NCBI RefSeq assembly: GCF_029201565.1
Contig: NZ_CP104002.1
Span: 372,001 to 436,000 of the forward strand
From: Devosia sp. SD17-2
Lineage (GTDB): Bacteria; Pseudomonadota; Alphaproteobacteria; Rhizobiales; Devosiaceae
DNA length: 64,000 bases
Direction of reading: 5' to 3'
Under the pieces are notes generated by a model. That model had not been told where the DNA came from. It did no database searches and saw only the letters and a list, made by a program, of their open reading frames with translations. The first letter of the stretch is position 1. The number at the start of each line of letters is the position of its first letter. This document shows positions 1-8,332 of this stretch, piece by piece. The position numbers were made by a program, and so were the translations under genes.

Positions 1-1660
1 GCGGCATGACTTTCAGGTTCTTGACGTGAATCTTGGGGTCGTCATTGAGCAGCACGCCGGGATTGAGCAGGCGCTCTGGGTCGAAGGCGGCCTTGATGGC
101 ATGCATGATGCCATAGGCCTTGGAACCCCATTCGGCCTCGACGAAGGGCGCGATGGCGCGGCCGGTGCCGTGCTCGGCCTTGAGCGAGCCGCCATAGCAG
201 ACGGAGACGAGCTCGGAGAGCTCCTGGTTGAAGACGTCAAACTTCTCCGCCGCGCCGGGTTGGGAGAAATTGTCGCTCATCTGGAAATGGAGGTTTCCGG
301 CGAGGGCATGGCCGAAAATGATAGCGTCCTCATAGCCGTGCGCGTCGAGGAGATTGCGCATGTCGACGACGAATTCGGCCAGCCGATCGATTGGCGCGGC
401 AACGTCCTCGGTGAGCATGGAGGTGCCCTTGGGACGGGCGGCGCCGCCAGAGGTGAAGAAGCCCTTGCGGATGTCCCAGAGCGCGTGGCTGCGATGCTCG
501 TCGGTCGAGAGATCGATGTGGGTGGCGCCGTGGCGACGCAGCAGGTCTTCGGCCTTGGCGACTTCGACCGCCAGCGTTTCGGCGTCGGGTGCGGTGACGT
601 CGATGAGAACGGCCGGGGAATCTTCGGTGAGCCAGGGCAGGAGCGGGGCCATGGGGCCGAGATGCTCGACCGTGGCGAGGGCGCGGCGCTCGATATATTC
701 GGCGGCGGTGACGCCCGTCGTCACCTGCACGCCGCCATTGGCCATTTCGATGATGGCGCGGCCCGCAGCCTGCGGATTGGGGAAGGGGATCAGCCCCGTC
801 GCCTTGAACGGATGTTCGGGGACGGTGTTGTAGGTGACCTCGGACACAAAGCCGAGCGTGCCTTCCGAGCCGACCATCAAATGGATCAGGATATCGAGCG
901 GGTCGTGATAGTCGACGAGTGCATTGAGCGAATAGCCGACGGTGTTCTTGATCCGGTATTTGTGGCGGATGAGCGCGACGAGATCGGCGTCGGCCATGAT
1001 CTCGTGGTGGAGGCGGTGCAGCTCCTCGAGCATGGTCGCGTGGCTGATGCGGAAGGCGTCGCAGCTGGCGGGGTCGCCGCTGTCGAGCATGGTGCCGTCG
1101 GTGAGCACGATCCGCAGCCGCGCCATGGTGTGATAGGTGTTTTGCGCGACGCCGCAGCACATGCCAGACGAATTGTTGTTGACCACGCCGCCGATCTTGC
1201 AGGTCGCCTGGCTGGCCGGGTCGGGGCCGATTTTTTTGTTAAACGGCTTCAGCGCCTTGTTGGCTTCGGCGACGATGATCGCGGGCCCGAGCGTGATCTT
1301 TTCAGCGCCGGGATGGATATCGAGCTTGCGCCAGCCATCGCCCAGAACGGCGAGTACGCCATCGGTGACGGCTTGGCCCGATAGCGATGTGCCGGCGGCC
1401 CGGAAGGTGACTGGCAAGCCCTCGGCGCGCGCGGCCTTGAACACGGCGCGAACGTCGTCCTCGGAATTGACGAAGACCACCACGGCCGGAATCAGCCGAT
1501 AGGAACTGGCATCCCCGCTCCAGGCATAGGTCGTGAGCGGGTCTGTATGAATGGCTCCGGCTATCTGGCCTTTGAGGCGAGCGGCAACGCGCTCACCGGC
1601 GGCTTGACGATCTGGCGCGGGGGCCTTGGGCTGGGTCGAATATTGAAGGGCTTGCTGCAT
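1..1660 (-). CDS. FAD-linked oxidase, D-lactate/glycolate dehydrogenase type (3' part outside window)
   Basis: The reverse strand is open from an ATG at 1660 to the left edge (553 codons), with no stop. The N-terminal half is a PCMH-type FAD-binding domain: the motif GGVVNNNSSGMCCGV begins near residue 157, the signature seen in large D-lactate or D-2-hydroxyacid dehydrogenases. Near residue 535 the frame reads GVLLNDDPKIHVKNLK, the usual end of the FAD-oxidase C-terminal domain. In family members with this signature an iron-sulfur CCG-type domain often follows, so the full protein is probably about 900 to 1000 residues; that part is outside the window. Expected role: membrane-associated oxidation of a D-2-hydroxyacid, electrons passing to quinone or cytochrome. 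A LysR regulator lies 72 bp upstream on the same strand. The exact substrate cannot be told. Confidence 0.88.
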   Translation of the reverse strand, partial: MQQALQYSTQPKAPAPDRQAAGERVAARLKGQIAGAIHTDPLTTYAWSGDASSYRLIPAVVVFVNSEDDVRAVFKAARAEGLPVTFRAAGTSLSGQAVTDGVLAVLGDGWRKLDIHPGAEKITLGPAIIVAEANKALKPFNKKIGPDPASQATCKIGGVVNNNSSGMCCGVAQNTYHTMARLRIVLTDGTMLDSGDPASCDAFRISHATMLEELHRLHHEIMADADLVALIRHKYRIKNTVGYSLNALVDYHDPLDILIHLMVGSEGTLGFVSEVTYNTVPEHPFKATGLIPFPNPQAAGRAIIEMANGGVQVTTGVTAAEYIERRALATVEHLGPMAPLLPWLTEDSPAVLIDVTAPDAETLAVEVAKAEDLLRRHGATHIDLSTDEHRSHALWDIRKGFFTSGGAARPKGTSMLTEDVAAPIDRLAEFVVDMRNLLDAHGYEDAIIFGHALAGNLHFQMSDNFSQPGAAEKFDVFNQELSELVSVCYGGSLKAEHGTGRAIAPFVEAEWGSKAYGIMHAIKAAFDPERLLNPGVLLNDDPKIHVKNLKVMP

Positions 1661-1669
1661 GGCTTGCTA

Positions 1670-1681
1670 CTAACATGTTAG
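1670..1681. promoter_or_regulatory. 12-bp perfect palindrome upstream of the FAD-linked oxidase
   Basis: CTAACATGTTAG is a perfect palindrome 9 bp upstream of the oxidase ATG, in the short gap after the LysR gene. Its position suits a repressor operator that would block ribosome entry or transcription. No cognate regulator is identified; it may be chance. Confidence 0.3.
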
Positions 1682-1732
1682 CTCTCGCGTGGCGAGACAA
1701 ACCCGTTCCCTGAGATGAAATCGGGGTGCGAT

Positions 1733-2656
1733 TTAATGCAGCGGCGGCAGGGTCGCCTGGGCGGCGCGAGAGATGCGATCGATAAGGTCTTCAATGCGCT
1801 CTTCGCCGCGCCGGTCCTTGAGCACATAGAGCCCGGCGATGGAGACGCGGGGGTCGTTTTTCTGGATCACCTCGACCAGGCCCTGGCGGGCAAAAATGTC
1901 GCGCATGACATGGGTGTGGAGCAGCGCGGCGTCGGTCGCGAGGGCATAGTCGACGCAGGCAGCCAAGGAATTGGAGCGGAAGGCGAAATGAGTGCGGTCG
2001 AACACGGTTTCGACGCGGGTGCGCCGGCGGGAGGGGTCAAAAAAGCGGTCGTGGCGGCTCTCGGGGAGCGATAAAAGAATGCGCGGGTAGACGTCGATTT
2101 CGGCCTGGGTCCGCGGGGCGCCGATAAGCGGATGACCCTCGTGCACGAAGAAGGCGTTGTAGACGCGGCTGAGGGGGACGAAATCGGTGCCAAGCGTGGA
2201 GCTGAGGCCATCCACTTCGTGGGCGAGGAACATGGAGATGTCGCCCGAGAGCATCTGATCCATGAGGCGTAGTTGATTGCCGAGGCTGACCTGGACCGGA
2301 GCGCCGGGATATTCGCCCTGATATTGGACGACGAGATCGCGCAGGAACATGTTCCACCAGGAGTAGCCCGAGCCGATGGTGATGCCGCGCTCCATGCCCC
2401 GCAGCTGATCGCCGATGGCGGAAAGCGTATTGTCGTAGAGGCGCTGCATGAGGCGGGCGTTCTCGTAGAGCGTCTCGCCATAGCGGGTAAGGGTAATGCC
2501 GCGCGAGGAGCGCTCGAACAGCTGGGCGCCGATATTGTCCTCGAGTTTTCGCATGTTGATGGTCAGCGTCGGCTGGGTGAGGCGGAGAGCGATTGCCGCG
2601 CCGCTCATGGTGCCGATATCGGCGACGGCGAGGAACTGGGTGAGCAGCTTGTCCAT
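1733..2656 (-). CDS. LysR-family transcriptional regulator
   Basis: A 307-residue protein of normal LysR length. The first 60 residues form the winged helix-turn-helix (LLTQFLAVADIGTMSGAA, then LRLTQPTLTINMRKLED), followed by an effector-binding domain of periplasmic-binding-protein fold from about residue 90. The ATG at 2656 puts the DNA-binding domain at the usual place. It is transcribed toward the FAD-linked oxidase, 72 bp downstream, which it may control, and away from the sugar-transport operon starting at 3089, so it could act on either side. LysR proteins often regulate a neighbouring gene; the co-inducer is unknown. Confidence 0.93.
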   Translation of the reverse strand: MDKLLTQFLAVADIGTMSGAAIALRLTQPTLTINMRKLEDNIGAQLFERSSRGITLTRYGETLYENARLMQRLYDNTLSAIGDQLRGMERGITIGSGYSWWNMFLRDLVVQYQGEYPGAPVQVSLGNQLRLMDQMLSGDISMFLAHEVDGLSSTLGTDFVPLSRVYNAFFVHEGHPLIGAPRTQAEIDVYPRILLSLPESRHDRFFDPSRRRTRVETVFDRTHFAFRSNSLAACVDYALATDAALLHTHVMRDIFARQGLVEVIQKNDPRVSIAGLYVLKDRRGEERIEDLIDRISRAAQATLPPLH

Positions 2657-2910
2657 GAGCGAGAATTCCCGACTATAGATTGCCTCTATAGTGTCGGCGT
2701 AATTTCATAGTTTTCCAACGGGCTTTTTTCGTCCACTCTCACCCTCAGGAGAGAAGCTTCGGAGCTGCCGCGGGTGAGGCGTGGTGGCGCGAAAGCAGAG
2801 GAATCAACGCATTACCCGATAGGATGACCGCTCACCCGGTATCGCCGACACAGCCTTTCCGGTCTTCCATACAAGCTTGATTGCGGGATACGAGGACTGT
2901 AAGGTAAAGG

Positions 2911-2926
2911 GTAACTGGCTGGTTAT
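2911..2926. promoter_or_regulatory. Operator-like palindrome, site A
   Basis: GTAACTGGCTGGTTAT. It fits the pattern GTAACC-N4-GGTTAC with one mismatch in each arm. It lies 162 bp before the importer start codon. Its reverse-strand relatives are at 3000, 14348 and 15290. Proposed as the binding site of an unidentified sugar-responsive regulator. Confidence 0.55.
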
Positions 2927-2999
2927 TTCAGGTGCTTTCGGACGTATTTGCAATCAGTTCCTTGGCAGTTTGCCTGATGGAAGCAGTTGAAAGTTCTTA

Positions 3000-3015
3000 G
3001 TAACCAGTTGGTGAT
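3000..3015. promoter_or_regulatory. Operator-like palindrome, site B
   Basis: GTAACCAGTTGGTGAT. The left arm matches GTAACC fully, the right arm reads GGTGAT instead of GGTTAC. It lies 73 bp before the importer start codon, close to where RNA polymerase would bind or clear. Similar to site D at 14348 (13 of 16 bases identical). Confidence 0.5.
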
Positions 3016-3088
3016 TTGGCGACGGGGAGGTCGCCTTGCTCACACTGTGCCGGCATGGCCGGACACGCAAAACTTGGGAGGTTAGCAC

Positions 3089-4387
3089 ATGACATTTCGT
3101 ATCGGACGTCGTCAGTTCCTCATGGGAAGCTCGGCGCTTATCGCAGCCGGCGCCGCCGGCTTCAGCCCGGCCTTTGCCCAGGGCAATCCCCTGCGCATGA
3201 TCTGGTGGGGCGGTCAGGCCCGCGCCGACCGCACGCTCGCCGTGGCGGACGCCTATGCCGACGCCAAGGGCATCACGCCGCTGGAAGGCGAATTCCTCAG
3301 CTGGAACGATTACTGGCCCAAGCTGGCGACGCAGACCGCCGGCGGCACCGCCCCCGACATCCTGCAGATGGACTATCGTTTCATCGTTGAATACGCCTCG
3401 CGCAATGCCATTGCCCCGCTCGATGAATATGTCGGCGGCGTGCTCGACCTCAGCGATTTCGACGAGGATCAGCTCGAGGGCGGCAAGGTCGGTGGCAAGC
3501 TCTATGGCCTCAGCCTCGGCGCCAACTCGGTTGCCATGCTCGCCAATTCGACCGCGTTCGAAGAAGCCGGGCTCACCGTTCCGGGCATGGACTGGACCTA
3601 TGACACGCTGCGTGAACTGGGCGAAGCCTTCAAGGCTGCCAATATCCGCGGCGGCATGAAGGCCATGTCCGATGCCTCCGGTGCCGAGCCCATGCTCGAC
3701 AACTGGATCCGCCAGCGCGGCAAGGCCCTCTACACGCCGGAAGGCAAGCTGGGGCCGGATGCCGACGACATGGTCGAGTGGTTCACCATGTGGAACGAGT
3801 TCCGCGATGCCGGCTACATCGTCTCGGCCGAGGACAATGCCCTCGATACCGGCGCGCCGGAGACTTCGATGGTCGCGATGAGCAAGGCTGCGCTGCTGCC
3901 ATCCAACTCCAACCAGCTGGTGATCCACCAGTCGGTGAGCAAGGACAACCTCACCATCACCTCCTATCCGCGCATCGCGGCCGGTGTCGGTGGCGGTCAC
4001 TATCGCAAGCCCAGCCAGTTCTGGTCCATCGCCGGCTCTTCGCAGAACAAGGAAGCGGCTGCCGAATTCCTCAGCTACTTCATCAATGACACCGAGGCCG
4101 GCAAGGTGCTTGGCGTCGAGCGCGGCATTCCATGCTCGGCCAAGGTGCGCGACGCTGTCGCCCCGACGCTGAGCGAACAGGATCAGATCGCGCTCAACTT
4201 CGTCGCCAATCTCGGCGATCTGCTTGGACCGCTGCCGGCCTCCCCGCCGAACGCAGCTGGCGAAATCGACACCTCGCTGCTGCGCGTTCTCAGCCAGGAA
4301 GTGGCCTTCGGGGCACGCTCTGCCGAAGACGCCGGCAAATTCTTCGTCGAAGAAGCAACTGCTATTCTGAACCGGGCGGCTGTCTGA
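3089..4387 (+). CDS. ABC sugar transporter, substrate-binding protein (CUT1 family)
   Basis: A 432-residue periplasmic solute-binding protein of family 1. The N-terminus carries a twin-arginine signal (GRRQFLMG, residues 6-13), a hydrophobic stretch, and a likely cleavage site after AFA near residue 30, so export is probably through Tat rather than Sec. The mature part has the usual start (NPLRMIWWGGQARAD) and length. It is the first gene of an operon with two permeases, two oxidoreductases and the ATPase, which fits uptake of an oligosaccharide, glycoside or sugar derivative. RBS GGGAGG precedes the ATG. The two palindromes upstream suggest substrate-induced control. The actual sugar cannot be read from sequence. 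Confidence 0.93.
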   Translation: MTFRIGRRQFLMGSSALIAAGAAGFSPAFAQGNPLRMIWWGGQARADRTLAVADAYADAKGITPLEGEFLSWNDYWPKLATQTAGGTAPDILQMDYRFIVEYASRNAIAPLDEYVGGVLDLSDFDEDQLEGGKVGGKLYGLSLGANSVAMLANSTAFEEAGLTVPGMDWTYDTLRELGEAFKAANIRGGMKAMSDASGAEPMLDNWIRQRGKALYTPEGKLGPDADDMVEWFTMWNEFRDAGYIVSAEDNALDTGAPETSMVAMSKAALLPSNSNQLVIHQSVSKDNLTITSYPRIAAGVGGGHYRKPSQFWSIAGSSQNKEAAAEFLSYFINDTEAGKVLGVERGIPCSAKVRDAVAPTLSEQDQIALNFVANLGDLLGPLPASPPNAAGEIDTSLLRVLSQEVAFGARSAEDAGKFFVEEATAILNRAAV

Positions 4388-4389
4388 AT

Positions 4390-5331
4390 ATGACTATCAA
4401 TGCGGCAGACGCGGCTGTGCATAATGCCGCATCCCGCAGGTCGATCTGGTCGAGGGCGTGGGAAAACCACGCCCCCGGCTATCTCTTCCTGCTCCCCTGG
4501 CTGATCGGCTTTATCGGCCTCACGGTCGGCCCGATCATCTCGTCCTTCTATCTCAGCTTCACCAATTTCGACCTATTGACCCCGGCGCGCTGGGTCGGGC
4601 TCGAAAACTACCAGCGCATGTTCACCAATGACCGCAATTTTGCGGCGGCGATGCGGGTGACCTTCACCTTCGTGTTGTTCTCGGTGCCGCTGAAGCTGGC
4701 CTTCGCGCTCCTCGTTGCCATTCTGCTCAACCGGGGCATGAAGGGGCTGCCGCTCTATCGCGCGCTGTTCTATCTACCGAGCCTGCTTGGCGCTTCGGTT
4801 GCGATCGCAATCCTGTGGCGCCAGATCTTTGCCGGTGACGGCCTCGTCAACCAGTTCCTCGCCAATTTCGGCATTATCGGGCCGAGCTGGATTTCCAACC
4901 CGAATTATTCGCTCTGGACGCTGATCATCCTGTCGGTCTGGCAGTTTGGCTCGCCCATGATCATCTTCCTCGCCGGGCTCCGCCAGATCCCGCAGGACAT
5001 GTATGAGGCCGCCTCCCTCGATGGCGCCGGCAAGTGGCGCCAGTTCTGGAAGATCACCGTGCCACTGCTGACGCCGGTCATTTTCTTCAACGCGATCATC
5101 CAGACGATCAACTCGTTCCAGAGCTTTACGCCCGCCTTCATCATCTCGAATGGCACGGGCTCGCCGATCAACTCGACGCTGTTCTACGCGCTCTATCTCT
5201 ACAACGAGGCGTTCAGCTTCTTCCGCATGGGCTATGCCTCGGCGCTCGCGTGGTTCCTCCTGTTCCTGATCGCGTGCTTCACCGCCTTCTCTTTCCTCAC
5301 CAGCAAATATTGGGTGCACTATGACGACTGA
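4390..5331 (+). CDS. ABC sugar transporter permease (MalF/UgpA type)
   Basis: A 313-residue inner-membrane protein with six predicted transmembrane segments, starting with YLFLLPWLIGFIGLTVGPII near residue 32. The ATPase-contact loop (EAASLDGAGKWRQFWKITVPLLTP) is clear at about residues 201-224. I chose the ATG at 4390, two bases after the binding-protein stop; an upstream in-frame extension to 4132 would lie inside that gene and is not needed. It pairs with the permease that follows, whose start overlaps this stop by 11 bp. Confidence 0.94.
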   Translation: MTINAADAAVHNAASRRSIWSRAWENHAPGYLFLLPWLIGFIGLTVGPIISSFYLSFTNFDLLTPARWVGLENYQRMFTNDRNFAAAMRVTFTFVLFSVPLKLAFALLVAILLNRGMKGLPLYRALFYLPSLLGASVAIAILWRQIFAGDGLVNQFLANFGIIGPSWISNPNYSLWTLIILSVWQFGSPMIIFLAGLRQIPQDMYEAASLDGAGKWRQFWKITVPLLTPVIFFNAIIQTINSFQSFTPAFIISNGTGSPINSTLFYALYLYNEAFSFFRMGYASALAWFLLFLIACFTAFSFLTSKYWVHYDD

Positions 5332-6217
5332 TGCACACACGCTGACGGTGGTGACGGGGTCCGAAAACGACCCGGCAGCCCGTATGCGCAAGCGCGTTTT
5401 TTCGGTGCTCGCCCATATCGTGCTGATCAGCGCCTCGATCCTGATGCTCTATCCGCTGCTCTGGCTTTTGGCGGCGTCGTTCAAGCCGGACAACCAGATC
5501 TTCAACACCGGCATCTGGCCGACGGCAGACTGGAGTCTCGACGCCTATTTCCGAGGCTGGAACGCCATGCGCGTCAGCTTTTCGGTGTTCTTCATGAACT
5601 CCTTCGTCATCGCCATCTTGAGCATTATCGGCAATCTCTTTGCCTGCTCCATGGCGGCCTATGCCTTTGCGCGCATGGAATTCAAGTTCAAGAATTTCTG
5701 GTTCGCCATGATGCTGATGACGCTGATGCTGCCCAGCCAGGTCACCATCATCCCGCAATATGTGCTGTTCCGCGATCTTGGCTGGATCAACACCATCCTG
5801 CCGCTGGTGGTCCCAAAATTCCTCGCGGTCGATGCCTTCTTCATCTTCCTTATGGTGCAGTTCTTCCGCGGCATACCGCGCGAGCTGGATGAGGCGGCCC
5901 GCATGGATGGCGCCGGACCCTGGCGCATCTACTGGAAGATCATGCTGCCACTGTCGACGCCCGTGCTGGTGACGGCGGCCATCTTCACCTTCATCTGGAC
6001 CTGGGACGATTTCTTCGGCCCGCTCATCTTCCTCAATCGCATGCAGGACTACACGGTGACGCTGGGTCTGCGGACCTTCGTGGACTCGACCGGCGAAAGC
6101 GATTTTGGAGGCCTGTTTGCCATGAGCGTGCTCTCGATCGTGCCGATCTTCCTGTTCTTCCTCATCTTCCAGCGGTTCCTCATCGAGGGCATCGCCACCA
6201 CCGGTATGAAACGCTAG
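5321..6217 (+). CDS. ABC sugar transporter permease (MalG/UgpE type)
   Basis: A 298-residue membrane protein, the second half of the channel. Six hydrophobic segments are visible, the first (VLAHIVLISASILMLYPLLW) after a short cytoplasmic N-terminus. The EAA loop (ELDEAARMDGAGPWRIYWKI) is conserved. It overlaps the preceding permease by 11 bp in another frame, indicating translational coupling, and is followed three bases later by the first Gfo/Idh/MocA dehydrogenase. Confidence 0.94.
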   Translation: MTTDAHTLTVVTGSENDPAARMRKRVFSVLAHIVLISASILMLYPLLWLLAASFKPDNQIFNTGIWPTADWSLDAYFRGWNAMRVSFSVFFMNSFVIAILSIIGNLFACSMAAYAFARMEFKFKNFWFAMMLMTLMLPSQVTIIPQYVLFRDLGWINTILPLVVPKFLAVDAFFIFLMVQFFRGIPRELDEAARMDGAGPWRIYWKIMLPLSTPVLVTAAIFTFIWTWDDFFGPLIFLNRMQDYTVTLGLRTFVDSTGESDFGGLFAMSVLSIVPIFLFFLIFQRFLIEGIATTGMKR

Positions 6218-6220
6218 ACC

Positions 6221-7240
6221 ATGACGCAGATAAAATTTGCCGCCATCGGCATCAACCACGCTCATATCTACGGGCAGGTGGACTGTCTCAAGCGCGCCGG
6301 AGCCGAGTTTGTCGGTTTCCATGCGGTGGAAGACGATCTGGCTGCCACTTTCGGGGCGAAATATCCCGAGGCAAAGCGGGTCAGCGATCCGGCTGCCATC
6401 CTCGAGGACGAAACCATCCAGGTCGTCGTCACCGCCGCCATTCCGGGTGACCGGGCGGCGATTGCGCTCAGCGCCATGCGCCATGGCAAGGATGTGCTCA
6501 CCGACAAGCCGGGCATGACGACCTTTGCCCAGCTCGACGAGATCAAGCGGGTTCAAAAGGAAACCGGCCGCATCTTCTCGGTGCTCTATTCGGAGCATTT
6601 TGAAGTGCGGGCGGCGGTGGAGGCAGGCAATCTGATTGCTGCCGGCGCCATTGGCGAAGTGGTCAATACTGTTGGTCTTGGACCGCACTCGCTGCGCCTC
6701 AACAACCGGCCGGACTGGTTCTTCACCCGCAATCGCTACGGCGGGATTTTGTGCGATATCGCCAGCCACCAGTTCGAGCAGTTCCTGTTTTTCTCGAACG
6801 CCATGGATGGCGAGGTGCTCTCGGCCAATGTCTATAACCGCAACCATCCGCACCGGCCGGGTCTCCAGGATGTGGGCGATGCGCATATGCGCACCGAGCG
6901 CACCACCGGCTATGTCCGGGTCGACTGGTTTACCCCGGAAGGCTTGCCGACCTGGGGCGACGGACGCCTGACGATCCTTGGGACCGAAGGTTTTATCGAG
7001 CTCCGGAAATATGTCGATATCGCCGGGCGGCCGGGCGAGAACCACCTCTTCCTCGTCGACAAAGAGGGTACGCGCCATATCGATTGCTCGGCTGTCGATC
7101 TGCCGTTCGGGCGGCAGTTCCTCGACGACGTGCGCAACCGCACCGAGACGGCGATGCCGCAGGAGCGCTGCTACAATGCCATGAAGATGGCGCTGACGGC
7201 GCAGGCCATGGGCGAGCAGGGTACGGAGTGGGGCCAATGA
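6221..7240 (+). CDS. Gfo/Idh/MocA-family oxidoreductase (first of three)
   Basis: A 339-residue NAD(P)-dependent dehydrogenase. The Rossmann start is atypical (FAAIGINHAHIYGQ instead of GxGxxG), but the family motif DKP, usually EKP, is present in DVLTDKPGMTT near residue 92, and the C-terminal alpha/beta domain has CDIASHQFEQFLFF with a possible catalytic His. These enzymes oxidise a hydroxyl of sugars, inositols or their derivatives. It sits inside the transporter operon, overlapping the next dehydrogenase by 4 bp (ATGA). Having two distinct family members in one operon suggests successive oxidation and reduction of a sugar or a two-subunit arrangement; this is inference. Confidence 0.88.
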   Translation: MTQIKFAAIGINHAHIYGQVDCLKRAGAEFVGFHAVEDDLAATFGAKYPEAKRVSDPAAILEDETIQVVVTAAIPGDRAAIALSAMRHGKDVLTDKPGMTTFAQLDEIKRVQKETGRIFSVLYSEHFEVRAAVEAGNLIAAGAIGEVVNTVGLGPHSLRLNNRPDWFFTRNRYGGILCDIASHQFEQFLFFSNAMDGEVLSANVYNRNHPHRPGLQDVGDAHMRTERTTGYVRVDWFTPEGLPTWGDGRLTILGTEGFIELRKYVDIAGRPGENHLFLVDKEGTRHIDCSAVDLPFGRQFLDDVRNRTETAMPQERCYNAMKMALTAQAMGEQGTEWGQ

Positions 7241-8322
7241 GCCGGATCTATAATGTTGCCGTGGTCGGCGGGGGTATCGGGCGCAGCCATATCGTCGAGG
7301 GCTATCTGCCCAATGCCGACAAGTTCAAGGTTGTGGCCATTTGTGACCTCAATCCCGAGCGCCTCAACAAGATCGGCGAAGAATTCGGCATCGAACGCCG
7401 GGTGGCCAATTTCGACGATCTGCTCGCGATGGACGATATCGACGTGATCGATGTCTGCACCCCGCCGGGCGTGCATTTTTCCATGGTGATGGCGGCGCTC
7501 AAGGCCGGCAAGCATGTGGTGTGCGAAAAGCCGCTGGTCGGTTCGCTCAAGGATGTCGACGCCGTCATGGCCGAGGAGAAGATCTCCAGGGGCAAGCTGA
7601 TGCCGGTGTTCCAATACCGGTTTGGCGATGGAATTGAGCAGGCCAAGGCGATCATCGATGCCGGCATTGCCGGAAAGCCCTATGTGGGGACGGTGGAGAC
7701 AATGTGGCGGCGCGAGGCGGCCTATTATTCCGTGCCGTGGCGCGGCAAATGGGCGACAGAGCTTGGCGGCGTGCTGATGGGCCACGCCATCCACCCGCAT
7801 GACATCTTTACCTATCTGATGGGCGATATCTCGCGCGTCTTTGGCCGTGTGGCGACGCGGGTCAATGATATCGAGGTGGAAGACACGATTTCGGCCTCGC
7901 TCGAAATGAAGAGCGGCGCGCTGGCCAGCCTCACCGCGACACTGGGCTCGGCCGACGAGATCAGCCGCATTCGCCTGTCGTTCGAGAACGTCACCTTCGA
8001 GAGCGACCACGCGCCCTATAATCCGGGCAACAAGCCGTGGAAGATCCTTCCGCGCAATGACGAGACCGCGGCAAAAATCGAAAAGCTGCTGGCAAACTGG
8101 ACCCATGTGCCGTCGCGCTTCCAGACCCAGATGGCGCGCTTTTATGATGCGCTCAATGGCGATGGGGCGCTGCCGGTGACCTCGGCAGATTCGCGCCGCT
8201 CGCTGGAGCTGGTGACCGCATTTTATCATTCATCGACCACCCACCAGGAGGTGACGCTTCCGCTCGGAGCCGATCACCCGCTCTATCAGAGCTGGGTGCC
8301 TGCCGCATTCCGGCAAAGCTAG
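7237..8322 (+). CDS. Gfo/Idh/MocA-family oxidoreductase (second of three)
   Basis: A 361-residue NAD(P)-dependent dehydrogenase with a canonical Rossmann motif (VAVVGGGIGRSH, residues 7-18) and the family signature GKHVVCEKPL near residue 90. The C-terminal domain includes GGVLMGHAIHPHDIFTYLMG, which supplies the catalytic His region. The start ATG at 7237 overlaps the previous stop by 4 bp; a longer frame to 7084 lies inside the previous gene and is rejected. It differs clearly from its upstream neighbour, so they are not a recent duplication. The ABC ATPase follows after 10 bp. Confidence 0.92.
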   Translation: MSRIYNVAVVGGGIGRSHIVEGYLPNADKFKVVAICDLNPERLNKIGEEFGIERRVANFDDLLAMDDIDVIDVCTPPGVHFSMVMAALKAGKHVVCEKPLVGSLKDVDAVMAEEKISRGKLMPVFQYRFGDGIEQAKAIIDAGIAGKPYVGTVETMWRREAAYYSVPWRGKWATELGGVLMGHAIHPHDIFTYLMGDISRVFGRVATRVNDIEVEDTISASLEMKSGALASLTATLGSADEISRIRLSFENVTFESDHAPYNPGNKPWKILPRNDETAAKIEKLLANWTHVPSRFQTQMARFYDALNGDGALPVTSADSRRSLELVTAFYHSSTTHQEVTLPLGADHPLYQSWVPAAFRQS

Positions 8323-8332
8323 GAGATCGACC

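Larger units (their letters stand above)
2657..3088. other. 432-bp divergent intergenic region
   Basis: Non-coding region between the LysR gene and the sugar importer. It holds two copies of a 16-bp palindrome (2911-2926 and 3000-3015, listed separately), centred 89 bp apart, and a ribosome-binding site GGGAGG just before the ATG at 3089. An 18-codon ATG frame at 2824 has no convincing ribosome-binding site and is not called a gene. Confidence 0.7.

Noticed and set aside
26..1384. A 452-codon plus-strand frame at the left end
   Set aside because: It is the antisense shadow of the FAD-linked oxidase, whose minus-strand frame has clear family motifs.
5297..7237. A 646-codon minus-strand frame
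   Set aside because: Lies opposite the permease and dehydrogenase genes; its His/Arg/Asp-rich product has no family features, typical for shadows in GC-rich DNA.
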